13,051 nt of DNA, taken from assembly GCA_023398575.1 (NCBI GenBank), contig JAEWSC010000025.1, positions 1 to 13,051 on the forward strand. Reading direction: 5' to 3'. The first letter of the stretch is position 1; every line of letters starts with the position of its first letter. Made by a program: the position numbers and the translations under genes. Below are positions 7,130 to 13,051 of the stretch, piece after piece. The notes below the pieces were generated by a model. It searched no databases and was not told the origin of the DNA. It saw only the letters and a program-made list of their open reading frames with translations. Source of the DNA: Bacillota bacterium (lineage in GTDB: Bacteria; Bacillota; Clostridia; Christensenellales; Aristaeellaceae).

Positions 7130-7205
7130 CACGGTTTTCTTGTATCCCTGTGCACCGTCCCGCGCTTCACTTGGACGATTTCAGGGATACGGCCAGAAAA
7201 CCGTG
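7130..7205. repeat. Interrupted inverted repeat of 76 nt
   Basis: CACGGTTTTCT (7130-7140) pairs with AGAAAACCGTG (7195-7205). Inside it GTATCCCTG (7142-7150) pairs with CAGGGATAC (7182-7190), and CGTCC (7156-7160) with GGACG (7173-7177). No T-run follows, so it does not look like a terminator. It may be a small structured RNA, a short repeat element, or a protective hairpin. Confidence 0.6.
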
Positions 7206-7213
7206 TAAGGAAT

Positions 7214-7262
7214 GTTTGCTCCGCAAACCCCCGTCCGGGTGGCAAAGCCACCCGGACGGTTT
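7214..7262 (+). other. Two tandem hairpins; second may be a weak terminator
   Basis: GTTTGC/GCAAAC (7214-7228) is followed directly by a perfect 13-bp stem (7231-7243 with 7247-7259) around an AAA loop. Only TTT follows, so termination would be weak. Confidence 0.5.
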
Positions 7263-7361
7263 CAAATGAGGAGGCTCTGGCCCTCTCGTTGCTCCCCGTA
7301 GAAGTTTATCTTGGGTGGGAGTTGTGAGTTACCACTCGACTGTGGCTTGAACTTTGCACTC
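7263..7361. other. Unassigned spacer between hairpins and second terminator
   Basis: No gene is seen. CTCCC/GGGAG form a weak hairpin near 7291-7322. GTGGCTT at 7342-7348 could pair with AAGCCAC inside the 7231-7259 hairpin, an alternative fold that may be coincidental. Confidence 0.35.
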
Positions 7362-7399
7362 AAAAGCCCGTGTGTATCGCAAAAACACACGGGCTTTTT
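7362..7399 (+). terminator. Intrinsic terminator upstream of the DUF4097 gene
   Basis: A 14-bp stem (7362-7375 with 7385-7398) around a nine-base loop, ending in TTTTT. The A-run at its left edge means it could work in both directions. No gene lies just before it on the plus strand, so it either ends an unrecognised transcript or backs up the groEL terminator. Confidence 0.85.
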
Positions 7400-7449
7400 G
7401 CTTTCTAATAAATGAGAAATCTCCATTCGATTTCTAATTATGATCTAAT

Positions 7450-7478
7450 TTGTAATTGCCAGGCAGTGGTGGTATGAT
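7450..7478 (+). promoter_or_regulatory. Promoter of the DUF4097 gene
   Basis: TTGTAA (7450-7455), 17 bases, then TATGAT (7473-7478) with an extended TGG just before it. The ribosome site AAGGAGGT (7493-7500) and ATG 7509 follow. Confidence 0.65.
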
Positions 7479-7508
7479 GTGTGTGACTTGAAAAGGAGGT
7501 CAACACAA

Positions 7509-8261
7509 ATGGAGAAGAATGTAAGCTTTCCCAAGGAGAGCGTTTCTGAATTGTACTGCCGGCTGACATGGGCGCAGCTGGAGCTGATTGCAGATGACGT
7601 GCAGGAGATACAAATTCTGGCTGCGGGAGATGACCAATCGGTAAACGACCTGCACATCGAAGAGCATGATGGCCGTCTGGTGGTGGAACAGCCGGCGCTG
7701 ATTTTCTCGCTGAATTTCATCACTCATAAGTGGACGCAGGTATGCATCCGCATTCCACGCGATTGGCGCGGTGTCATTGATGCGCATACCGTTAGCGGAT
7801 TGCTTAACAGTAAGGGTGTCAAGGGAACGGATGTTACCTTCGACACCGTGTCTGGTGATCTGCGGGCTATGGCTACTGCGGCCAGCAGTTTGCAGCTGCG
7901 TACCGTCAGCGGCGATGTAAAGGGCGGCGACCTGACCGGCGAGCGTTTGACGCTGCGTACCGTAAGCGGGGATTCACGGCTGCAGAGCATTGCCTTTGAT
8001 CAGATCAAAACCAATGGTGTCAGCGGCGATATATGGCTGGAATTCCGCGCCCCCTTCAGCCGGCTGGATGCTAATACCGTTTCGGGAGATTTGGAAGTGC
8101 TTATTCCCACCGATACGCTGGATGCATCCTTGAAGGCAGTCAGCGGTCATGTCCATACCTCCGGCATCAAGCTGAAGGATGGCGGCAGCACCATCCGCTG
8201 CAGCTCTGTTTCGGGAGATCTGAACATCATTTCCACCTTTGATAAGGCCGCAAAAGCATAA
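7509..8261 (+). CDS. DUF4097-family beta-repeat protein
   Basis: A 250-residue protein with no known biochemical role. From about residue 90 it is built of repeats centred on (T)VSG(D), with the valines at 95, 114, 133, 152, 171, 191, 211 and 234. The spacing of 19-20 residues widens to 23 before the last, which suggests a small right-handed beta-helix or stacked sheet. This is the hallmark of the DUF4097 (putative adhesin/YvlB-like) family. No signal peptide or membrane segment is seen, so it may be cytosolic. ATG 7509 is chosen over an in-frame ATG at 7479 because AAGGAGGT lies eight bases before it and the -10 box ends at 7478. It has its own promoter. In some Firmicutes, relatives sit with envelope-stress regulators, but no such regulator is adjacent here. 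Confidence 0.85.
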   Translation: MEKNVSFPKESVSELYCRLTWAQLELIADDVQEIQILAAGDDQSVNDLHIEEHDGRLVVEQPALIFSLNFITHKWTQVCIRIPRDWRGVIDAHTVSGLLNSKGVKGTDVTFDTVSGDLRAMATAASSLQLRTVSGDVKGGDLTGERLTLRTVSGDSRLQSIAFDQIKTNGVSGDIWLEFRAPFSRLDANTVSGDLEVLIPTDTLDASLKAVSGHVHTSGIKLKDGGSTIRCSSVSGDLNIISTFDKAAKA

Positions 8262-8275
8262 ACCGTGGAAAACAG

Positions 8276-8304
8276 TTGGCAGCCTGCCCGAAATCCTGTA
8301 TAAT
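8276..8304 (+). promoter_or_regulatory. Promoter of ybaB-recR
   Basis: TTGGCA (8276-8281), 17 bases and a perfect TATAAT (8299-8304). It lies just after the DUF4097 stop codon. Confidence 0.8.
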
Positions 8305-8343
8305 AAGGGGAATGAAAATCACAGGTACTTGGAGGATGACGGC

Positions 8344-8682
8344 ATGGCAAGAAATAACTTCGGCGGCTTTGGCGGCGGAGCAAATATGCAGCAGCTGATG
8401 CGCCAGGCGCAAAAGCTTCAGGAGCAGATGGAAAAGGCACAGTCGGAACTTGACAATCGTGAATATGAAGCCTCTTCCGGCGGCGGCATGGTGAAGGTTT
8501 TGGTCGGCGGCAAGCGGGAACTCAAATCCATTACCCTGGATCCCCAGGTAGTTGATCCGGAGGATGTGGATATGCTGCAGGATTTGATTCTGGCAGCTGT
8601 GAACGAAGCCCTTCGTAAGGCTGAAGAGACCCGTGAAGCGGAAATGAACAGGCTGAACCCAGGCATGGGCGGCATGTTTTAA
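8344..8682 (+). CDS. ybaB: YbaB/EbfC family nucleoid-associated protein
   Basis: A 112-residue protein of a family of small dimeric DNA-binding proteins whose genes usually precede recR. The Gly-rich start, a long helix (MQQLMRQAQKLQEQMEKAQ, about 15-33), the GGGMVKVLVGGKRELKSITLDP strand region split over 47-67, and the C-terminal end NPGMGGMF are all typical. ATG 8344 is chosen because GGAGG lies eight bases upstream; an in-frame start at 8239 would lie before the promoter. recR begins two bases after its stop, so the two are one operon. The dnaX gene that often precedes this pair in Firmicutes is absent, and the pair has its own promoter. Confidence 0.95.
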   Translation: MARNNFGGFGGGANMQQLMRQAQKLQEQMEKAQSELDNREYEASSGGGMVKVLVGGKRELKSITLDPQVVDPEDVDMLQDLILAAVNEALRKAEETREAEMNRLNPGMGGMF

Positions 8683-8684
8683 GT

Positions 8685-9284
8685 ATGGCACAGCAATTGG
8701 AGCCCATTGCCCGTATGGTGAGCCAGCTGGCAAGGCTGCCTGGTATCGGGCAAAAAACGGCACAGCGGCTGGCGTACCATATCATCAGCCTGCCCCAGGA
8801 GGATGTGCACGAGCTGGCTGCCGCCATATGGCAGGGTCGCAAGTCCATCCGTTACTGCGGTGTGTGCGGAAACTATACCATAGATGATCCATGTGGTATG
8901 TGTGCAGATGATAAACGCCGCAATGGTCAACTGTGTGTAGTCAGGGACCCGCGGGATGTTGCGGCTATGGAGCGGATTCGGGAATACAAGGGCGGCTATC
9001 ATGTGCTGCATGGAACGCTCTCACCCATGGATGGCATCGGACCCGAGGACATCCGCATCAAGGAACTCCTCTCCCGGGTGGCTCATGAGAATATTCAAGA
9101 GGTTATACTGGCTACCAACCCCGATATCGAGGGGGAAGCCACAGCCACCTACATCGCACGGCTTTTAAAGCCTATGGGCTTGAAGGTGACTCGTATTGCC
9201 CATGGTGTGCCAGTAGGCAGCGACTTGGAATATGCAGATGAGATTACACTGGCCAAGGCAATGGAAGGCCGCAGAGAAATATAA
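8685..9284 (+). CDS. recR: Recombination mediator RecR
   Basis: A 199-residue protein of normal length. RecR works with RecO (and RecF) to load RecA on gapped single-stranded DNA. The N-terminal helix-hairpin-helix (LARLPGIGQKTAQRLA, 15-30), a four-cysteine zinc finger (Cys58, 61, 70, 73) and the Toprim domain (about 82-176, with ATNPDIEGEATA) are all intact, followed by the conserved GVPVGSDLEYADE segment. It is coupled to ybaB with a two-base gap. A terminator follows at 9290-9315. Confidence 0.98.
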   Translation: MAQQLEPIARMVSQLARLPGIGQKTAQRLAYHIISLPQEDVHELAAAIWQGRKSIRYCGVCGNYTIDDPCGMCADDKRRNGQLCVVRDPRDVAAMERIREYKGGYHVLHGTLSPMDGIGPEDIRIKELLSRVAHENIQEVILATNPDIEGEATATYIARLLKPMGLKVTRIAHGVPVGSDLEYADEITLAKAMEGRREI

Positions 9285-9289
9285 CAGAT

Positions 9290-9315
9290 GGGGCAGCGGC
9301 ACGCTGCCCCCTTTT
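9290..9315 (+). terminator. Intrinsic terminator after recR
   Basis: GGGGCAGCG (9290-9298) pairs with CGCTGCCCC (9302-9310) around GCA, followed by TTTT (9312-9315). It begins six bases after the recR stop. Confidence 0.88.
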
Positions 9316-9346
9316 GCAAAGAAGAATACCAAGGAGCGTTGGGTAT

Positions 9347-10678
9347 ATGGATTACGAATTGATTCTGCTTGTCGCCATCGCGGTATTATTGATCATCCTC
9401 CTCATCCTTGCTTTGGCGCAAACAAGAAAAGCTTCAAAGCGGCATCAGGAGTTGTTATCAAGAATAGCCCAATGGGAGCAGTATCTGGTGGACGTGATAT
9501 ATGACATCACACAGGGTATCGGCGCCCAGCGCTCTGAAAACGCATCGCTGCACAAGGGGATGAATGATAGCATTATTAACACCCTGAGCCAGATATTGTC
9601 CAATCAAACCATGCAGTTAGATTCTCTGCAAAGGCAGATGCAGAACGTCTCCAGGGTTCAGGAAGACCGGCTGGATAAAATGCGGGATACACTTGCGGAT
9701 GGCATGAGCAAGCTTCAAAAGGAAAATATGCAAAAGCTGGAAGAAATGCGTCGCACTGTGGATGAAAAGCTTCATGAAACGTTGGATAGGCGGTTGGGGG
9801 AAAGCTTCTCCCAGGTTTCCACTCGTTTGGAGGAAGTATATAAAGGATTGGGCGAAATGCAGGCATTGGCCAGCGGCGTGGGAGATTTGAAGAAGGTGCT
9901 TACCAATGTTAAATCCAGAGGGATTTGGGGGGAAATGCAGCTAGGGAATCTGCTAGCTCAGGTTTTGTCGCCTAACCAGTACGAAGCCAATGTGGCAGTT
10001 GTGCCCGGCATGCAGGAACGTGTGGAGTATGCGCTGAAGCTACCCGGAAGGCAGGAGGATAAGGCTTCCTCTGTCTATTTGCCCATCGACAGCAAGTTCC
10101 CGCAAGAGGCCTTTATCCGCGTTGTGGAGGCGCAGGAAGCGGGCGATGTGCAGAAGGTCACAGATGCACGTAAGGAGCTTGTGCAGGCCTTAAAAACCGA
10201 GGCAAAGCGGATTTCAGACAAGTATGTTCAGCCTCCCCACACTACCGATTTCGCCATCATGTTTCTGCCATTGGAAGGGCTGTATGCAGAAGCCATGCGG
10301 GATATGGGATTGGTGGAAGAAATACAAAGAAGCCTGCGGGTGGTGGTTGCGGGGCCTTCCACATTGACAGCCTTGCTCAACAGCCTGCAGATGGGCTTTA
10401 GAACGCTGGCCATTGAAAAGCGTTCTGCAGAGGTATGGAAGCTGCTTGGTGCGGTGAAAACAGATTTCAGCAAGTTTGCCACAATGCTGGAAAATACGCA
10501 AAGGAGGCTCAAACAGGCCTCAGATTCTGTTGACCTTGCTTTTAACCGAACCAAAACCATCGAGCGTCATCTGCGTAAGGTGGAAGCGCTGGATGAAAAT
10601 CAGGCGGATTTGTTTCTGCCTGACGAAGGCTTAGAAGAAGCCGTCAACGAGAATGAAACGGAAAAAACGACTGTTTGA
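9347..10678 (+). CDS. rmuC: DNA recombination protein RmuC
   Basis: A 443-residue protein of the RmuC family, thought to restrain DNA inversion or rearrangement and related to PD-(D/E)XK nucleases. It has an N-terminal membrane segment (about residues 4-25, LILLVAIAVLLIILLILALA), a long coiled-coil region (about 80-170), and the RmuC domain with LTNVKSRGIWGEMQLGNLL (about 185-203) and YLPIDSKFP (244-252). ATG 9347 is preferred, ten bases after AAGGAG; a TTG at 9314 would overlap the recR terminator. No convincing promoter is visible. Expression may depend on read-through of that terminator or on a promoter within recR. No terminator follows. Confidence 0.95.
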   Translation: MDYELILLVAIAVLLIILLILALAQTRKASKRHQELLSRIAQWEQYLVDVIYDITQGIGAQRSENASLHKGMNDSIINTLSQILSNQTMQLDSLQRQMQNVSRVQEDRLDKMRDTLADGMSKLQKENMQKLEEMRRTVDEKLHETLDRRLGESFSQVSTRLEEVYKGLGEMQALASGVGDLKKVLTNVKSRGIWGEMQLGNLLAQVLSPNQYEANVAVVPGMQERVEYALKLPGRQEDKASSVYLPIDSKFPQEAFIRVVEAQEAGDVQKVTDARKELVQALKTEAKRISDKYVQPPHTTDFAIMFLPLEGLYAEAMRDMGLVEEIQRSLRVVVAGPSTLTALLNSLQMGFRTLAIEKRSAEVWKLLGAVKTDFSKFATMLENTQRRLKQASDSVDLAFNRTKTIERHLRKVEALDENQADLFLPDEGLEEAVNENETEKTTV

Positions 10679-10770
10679 GTATGACAGCGAATCTTTGGGA
10701 AAATAGGAATGGGCGACTTGAATAAACAGGGATATACTAATTTTGAATCAAGTGTAAAGGAGAATGAAAA

Positions 10771-11127
10771 ATGAGTAATACCATCGGCGATGATTTGAAA
10801 AAAGTACTGATGGCTGGCCTCGGGGCAGTTGCTACCACTGTAGAAAAATCCAAAGAGCTGGTCGACCAGCTGGCTAAAAAGGGTGAGATTACCTGGGAGC
10901 AGGGAAGGGTTTTAAATGAAGAGTTGACCCAGAAAATGAAAAAGACCTTCGATGAAAAGGTAGCGCCCATTTTCACCGAAAGTAAGACCAAAATGGAAGA
11001 TGTCGTAGATCACCTGCGCACCATGACAAAAGAACAGTTAAAGGCTGTGCGTGACCAGATTGACGCTATGGAGAAGGCCGATGAAGAAACACGGGATGGG
11101 GATGACGTCGGCGGCGAAGATAAATAA
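10771..11127 (+). CDS. Phasin-like small helical protein
   Basis: A 118-residue protein, mostly predicted amphipathic helix, resembling phasin or polyhydroxyalkanoate granule-associated proteins. It has IGDDLKKVLMAGLGAVATTVEKSKELVDQLAKKGEI near the N-terminus (split over 5-40), then helices ending in a very acidic tail (EKADEETRDGDDVGGEDK). ATG 10771 has AAGGAG eight bases before it. The 3' end overlaps the UbiB-like gene by about 47 bp in another frame, so the two are co-transcribed. There is no PHA synthase in the window, so a true storage-granule role is unproven. It may instead be a membrane- or lipid-surface-associated partner of the kinase-like protein. Confidence 0.75.
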   Translation: MSNTIGDDLKKVLMAGLGAVATTVEKSKELVDQLAKKGEITWEQGRVLNEELTQKMKKTFDEKVAPIFTESKTKMEDVVDHLRTMTKEQLKAVRDQIDAMEKADEETRDGDDVGGEDK

Positions 11128-12706
11128 AGCACCCAGGGGTGTGCAAAGCCACAGACTGCGGGAGATATTGGCTGTTCTGTACCGACATGAAGTCATTAAG
11201 GGCGTCACACCGCAAAAGCTGCGTCTGATTCTTGAGGACCTGGGGCCGACATTTGTAAAGATCGGCCAAATACTATCCATGCGCGGAGATTTGCTCCCGG
11301 AGGCTTTTCTTCGGGAGCTTTCCCTGCTTCGCGACAGTGTACAACCAATGCCTTTTGCGGAAGTGGAAGAGATTATCCTGCTTGAATATGCCGTATCTTC
11401 AGATACGGTATTTTCCGTTGTGGAAGAAGAGCCGATTGGTGCCGCCTCTATTGCCCAGGTGCATAAAGCGCAGCTTATGACTGGCGAGAAAGTGGTTATT
11501 AAGGTACAAAGGGCCGGTATCGATGAGCGGATGCAAAGCGATATGGCCCTTTTGCGCAAGGCCGCAGGGCTTATCAAGCTTTCCGGCGTTACAGGAAGTG
11601 CAGTGGACTTTCGGGCAGTTTTGGATGAAATGTGGTTTGTCGCCCAGCAGGAAATGGACTTTTTGGCAGAAGCCCAGAATGTAGAGAATTTTGCTGCCTT
11701 TAATCGCGAGGTGGCCTATGTTGCCTGCCCTAAAGTATTTGCTGACTATACCACAAGGCGTGTGCTGGTGATGGAATACGTGGAAGGTATTCCCATCAAT
11801 CAGAAAAAAAAGCTGCTTGAAGCAGGTTATGATCTCAGGGAAATGGCAGAGCTGCTGTGCGCCAACTATGCAAAGCAGATACTGGAGGATGGCTTTTTTC
11901 ATGCTGACCCGCATCCGGGTAATATAAGCATACGAGACGGAAAAATTATATACTTGGACCTTGGTATGGTTGGCCGGTTGACAGTAAGAGAACAACAGCT
12001 GCTTAAGCGCGCCGTGAAGGGGGTTGTGCTAAACGACGTTCAAGAGGCAAAGGAAGCTCTTTTGTCGCTGGCTGTTCACAGCCACCCTATCGACCACGCC
12101 CGCTTGTATGAGGACATAGAAACGGTCATGAACCGTTACAGCCGTATGGAAGTGGGGCAAATGAACCTGGGCCGCATGATGGAGGAGGTGCTTGGCATCG
12201 CCAACCGTCACTGCTTGCAAATGCCCGAGGGCATGGCTATGCTCAGCCGGGGAATGGTCACCATACAGGGTGTTGTCAGTCAATTATGCCCCGAGGTGGA
12301 TTTTGTGTCAGCTATGGCTGCCAATATCAAGGAGGGATTGTTTGAGGAACTGGATATTGGCAGAGAGCTTCAGCAGGGAGCACAGACACTGTACAGATCG
12401 GGAAAAAAAGCGCTGGAGCTGCCTTATCAGCTATCGGAATTCTTAAAAACAGCAGTGAGAGGTCAGGGAAAGATCAACCTGGAAATTACAGGATCCGAAA
12501 AGCCGCTGCAAAACATCAGCAGAATGGTAAACCGCTTGATTCTGTGTCTGTTATGCTGTGCGCTGCTGATCACTTCTGCATTGATCTGCCAGACGGACAT
12601 AGTGCCTGCGTGGTTCGGTATCCCATGGCCGGCTTTCTTAGGTTTTATGGCAACTGCTGGAGTAGGAACCGTACTTATGAACATGATTTTGCGAAGTAGA
12701 AAGTAA
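11081..12706 (+). CDS. ABC1/AarF/UbiB-family kinase-like ATPase
   Basis: A 541-residue member of the ABC1 (AarF/UbiB/COQ8) family of atypical protein kinase-like ATPases, associated with quinone biosynthesis or membrane lipid handling. Numbered from ATG 11081, it has the family KIGQ motif at about 60-63, the Ala-rich loop GAAS at about 120-123, the ATP lysine at 141 (VVIKVQR), the catalytic HADPHPGN at about 274-281, and the LDLG metal-binding Asp at about 293. Two hydrophobic segments close the C-terminus (LILCLLCCALLITSALI, then FLGFMATAGVGTVLMNMIL) and probably anchor it to the membrane. This start has GGAG seven bases upstream; GTG 11051 is less likely. No other quinone gene is adjacent, so the substrate is unknown. 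Confidence 0.93.
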   Translation: MKKHGMGMTSAAKINKAPRGVQSHRLREILAVLYRHEVIKGVTPQKLRLILEDLGPTFVKIGQILSMRGDLLPEAFLRELSLLRDSVQPMPFAEVEEIILLEYAVSSDTVFSVVEEEPIGAASIAQVHKAQLMTGEKVVIKVQRAGIDERMQSDMALLRKAAGLIKLSGVTGSAVDFRAVLDEMWFVAQQEMDFLAEAQNVENFAAFNREVAYVACPKVFADYTTRRVLVMEYVEGIPINQKKKLLEAGYDLREMAELLCANYAKQILEDGFFHADPHPGNISIRDGKIIYLDLGMVGRLTVREQQLLKRAVKGVVLNDVQEAKEALLSLAVHSHPIDHARLYEDIETVMNRYSRMEVGQMNLGRMMEEVLGIANRHCLQMPEGMAMLSRGMVTIQGVVSQLCPEVDFVSAMAANIKEGLFEELDIGRELQQGAQTLYRSGKKALELPYQLSEFLKTAVRGQGKINLEITGSEKPLQNISRMVNRLILCLLCCALLITSALICQTDIVPAWFGIPWPAFLGFMATAGVGTVLMNMILRSRK

Positions 12707-12826
12707 AGAAGATTAAGTACAGTGAAAAAAATTGACATTGTCTGGGTGAATCATACTATATCAATTCCAACTTGACTGCAATATGCATTATCTATACCGT
12801 GACTGATAAAATAAAGAATTCAGGGC
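12707..12826. other. Spacer before the tRNA promoter
   Basis: No gene or clear terminator is seen after the UbiB-family gene. A possible weak promoter, TTGACA (12732-12737) with TACTAT (12754-12759) at a 16-base spacing, has no gene of its own. Confidence 0.35.
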
Positions 12827-12855
12827 TTGACAAGCCAACAAGAAATAAGTATAAT
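12827..12855 (+). promoter_or_regulatory. Consensus promoter of tRNA-Leu
   Basis: TTGACA (12827-12832), a 17-base spacer and TATAAT (12850-12855): a perfect sigma-A consensus. The transcript would carry a leader of about 64 nt before the tRNA. Confidence 0.9.
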
Positions 12856-12925
12856 AACACCTGCGCCTAAGTTGATAATTGGCTTTTGCAAGCTAAAGTC
12901 AATGTCAGATACAACCTTGCTCCAA

Positions 12926-13011
12926 GCCGAAGTGATGGAATGGCAGACGTGATGGACTCAAAATCCATTGGTAGCGATACCGTGTCGGTTCGAGTCCGAC
13001 CTTCGGCACCA
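12926..13011 (+). tRNA. tRNA-Leu (anticodon CAA)
   Basis: The acceptor stem GCCGAAG/CTTCGGC, the anticodon loop CTCAAAA (anticodon CAA, reading UUG), a long variable arm (GGTA/TACC around GCGA) and the T arm GTCGG-TTCGAGT-CCGAC define a class II leucine tRNA. The CCA end is encoded (13009-13011). Confidence 0.97.
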
Positions 13012-13013
13012 GC

Positions 13014-13049
13014 CGGAAGAATCAAAAATTGGTTCTTCCGTTTTTTTTT
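13014..13049 (+). terminator. Terminator of tRNA-Leu
   Basis: CGGAAGAATC pairs with GGTTCTTCCG (one wobble pair), followed by nine T residues. Confidence 0.95.
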
Positions 13050-13051
13050 GC

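Noticed and set aside
5534..7132. 532-codon frame on the minus strand opposite groEL
   Set aside because: It is a shadow of the strongly biased groEL codons; the product is low in complexity and resembles no family.
7097..7327. 76-codon frame after groEL
   Set aside because: It starts inside the terminator stem and crosses several hairpins, with no ribosome site.
7509..8261. DNA-level tandem repeat in the DUF4097 gene
   Set aside because: The period reflects the protein repeat; codons vary between units, so it is not a recent DNA repeat or a CRISPR array.
10719..10738. Promoter before the phasin-like gene (TTGAAT and TATACT)
   Set aside because: The spacing is only about eight bases, and no -35 box lies at the proper distance from TATACT.

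Overview
The window reads as a chromosomal segment of a Firmicute (Bacillota), most likely class Clostridia. The support is a perfect CIRCE operator in front of groES-groEL, strong AGGAGG-type ribosome binding sites, sigma-A-like promoters, GroEL ending in a GGM-rich tail, and Firmicute-like MutY, RecR and YbaB proteins. No species can be named from the sequence alone. The content is mostly housekeeping, and I see no CRISPR array, transposase, phage gene or toxin-antitoxin pair.

Layout, left to right. Positions 1-188 hold what looks like the 3' half of a 5S rRNA gene followed by an intrinsic terminator, but the sequence in front of it does not look like the 5' half of 5S. Positions 189-538 are non-coding with several small hairpins. 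On the minus strand, 539-2293 encodes an EAL-CBS-CBS-GGDEF protein of cyclic-di-GMP metabolism, in DNA that is visibly richer in A+T than its neighbours. A divergent promoter region, whose plus-strand promoter is built from a 17-bp tandem duplication, precedes a translationally coupled pair: a Nudix hydrolase and an acyl-ACP thioesterase. The adenine glycosylase gene mutY converges on them from the minus strand.

Next is the heat-shock operon groES-groEL behind a promoter and CIRCE, closed by a 14-bp terminator hairpin. A 433-bp gap (7076-7508) follows. It contains a 76-nt interrupted inverted repeat, two more hairpins, a second terminator, and the promoter of a gene for a DUF4097 beta-repeat protein. 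After that come ybaB-recR (DNA-repair recombination mediator and its usual partner, with their own promoter and terminator), rmuC (predicted nuclease-like recombination-limiting protein), and a phasin-like small protein whose 3' end overlaps an ABC1/UbiB-family kinase-like gene by about 47 bp. The window ends with tRNA-Leu(CAA), which has a perfect consensus promoter and a terminator.

Themes: genome maintenance (mutY, recR, rmuC, possibly ybaB), protein folding (groESL), lipid or isoprenoid-type metabolism (Nudix, thioesterase, UbiB/phasin) and second-messenger signalling (EAL/GGDEF). These look like separate transcription units rather than one system. The least explained parts are the 5S fragment with its flanking non-coding DNA, the structured gap after groEL, and the overlapping phasin-like/UbiB pair.
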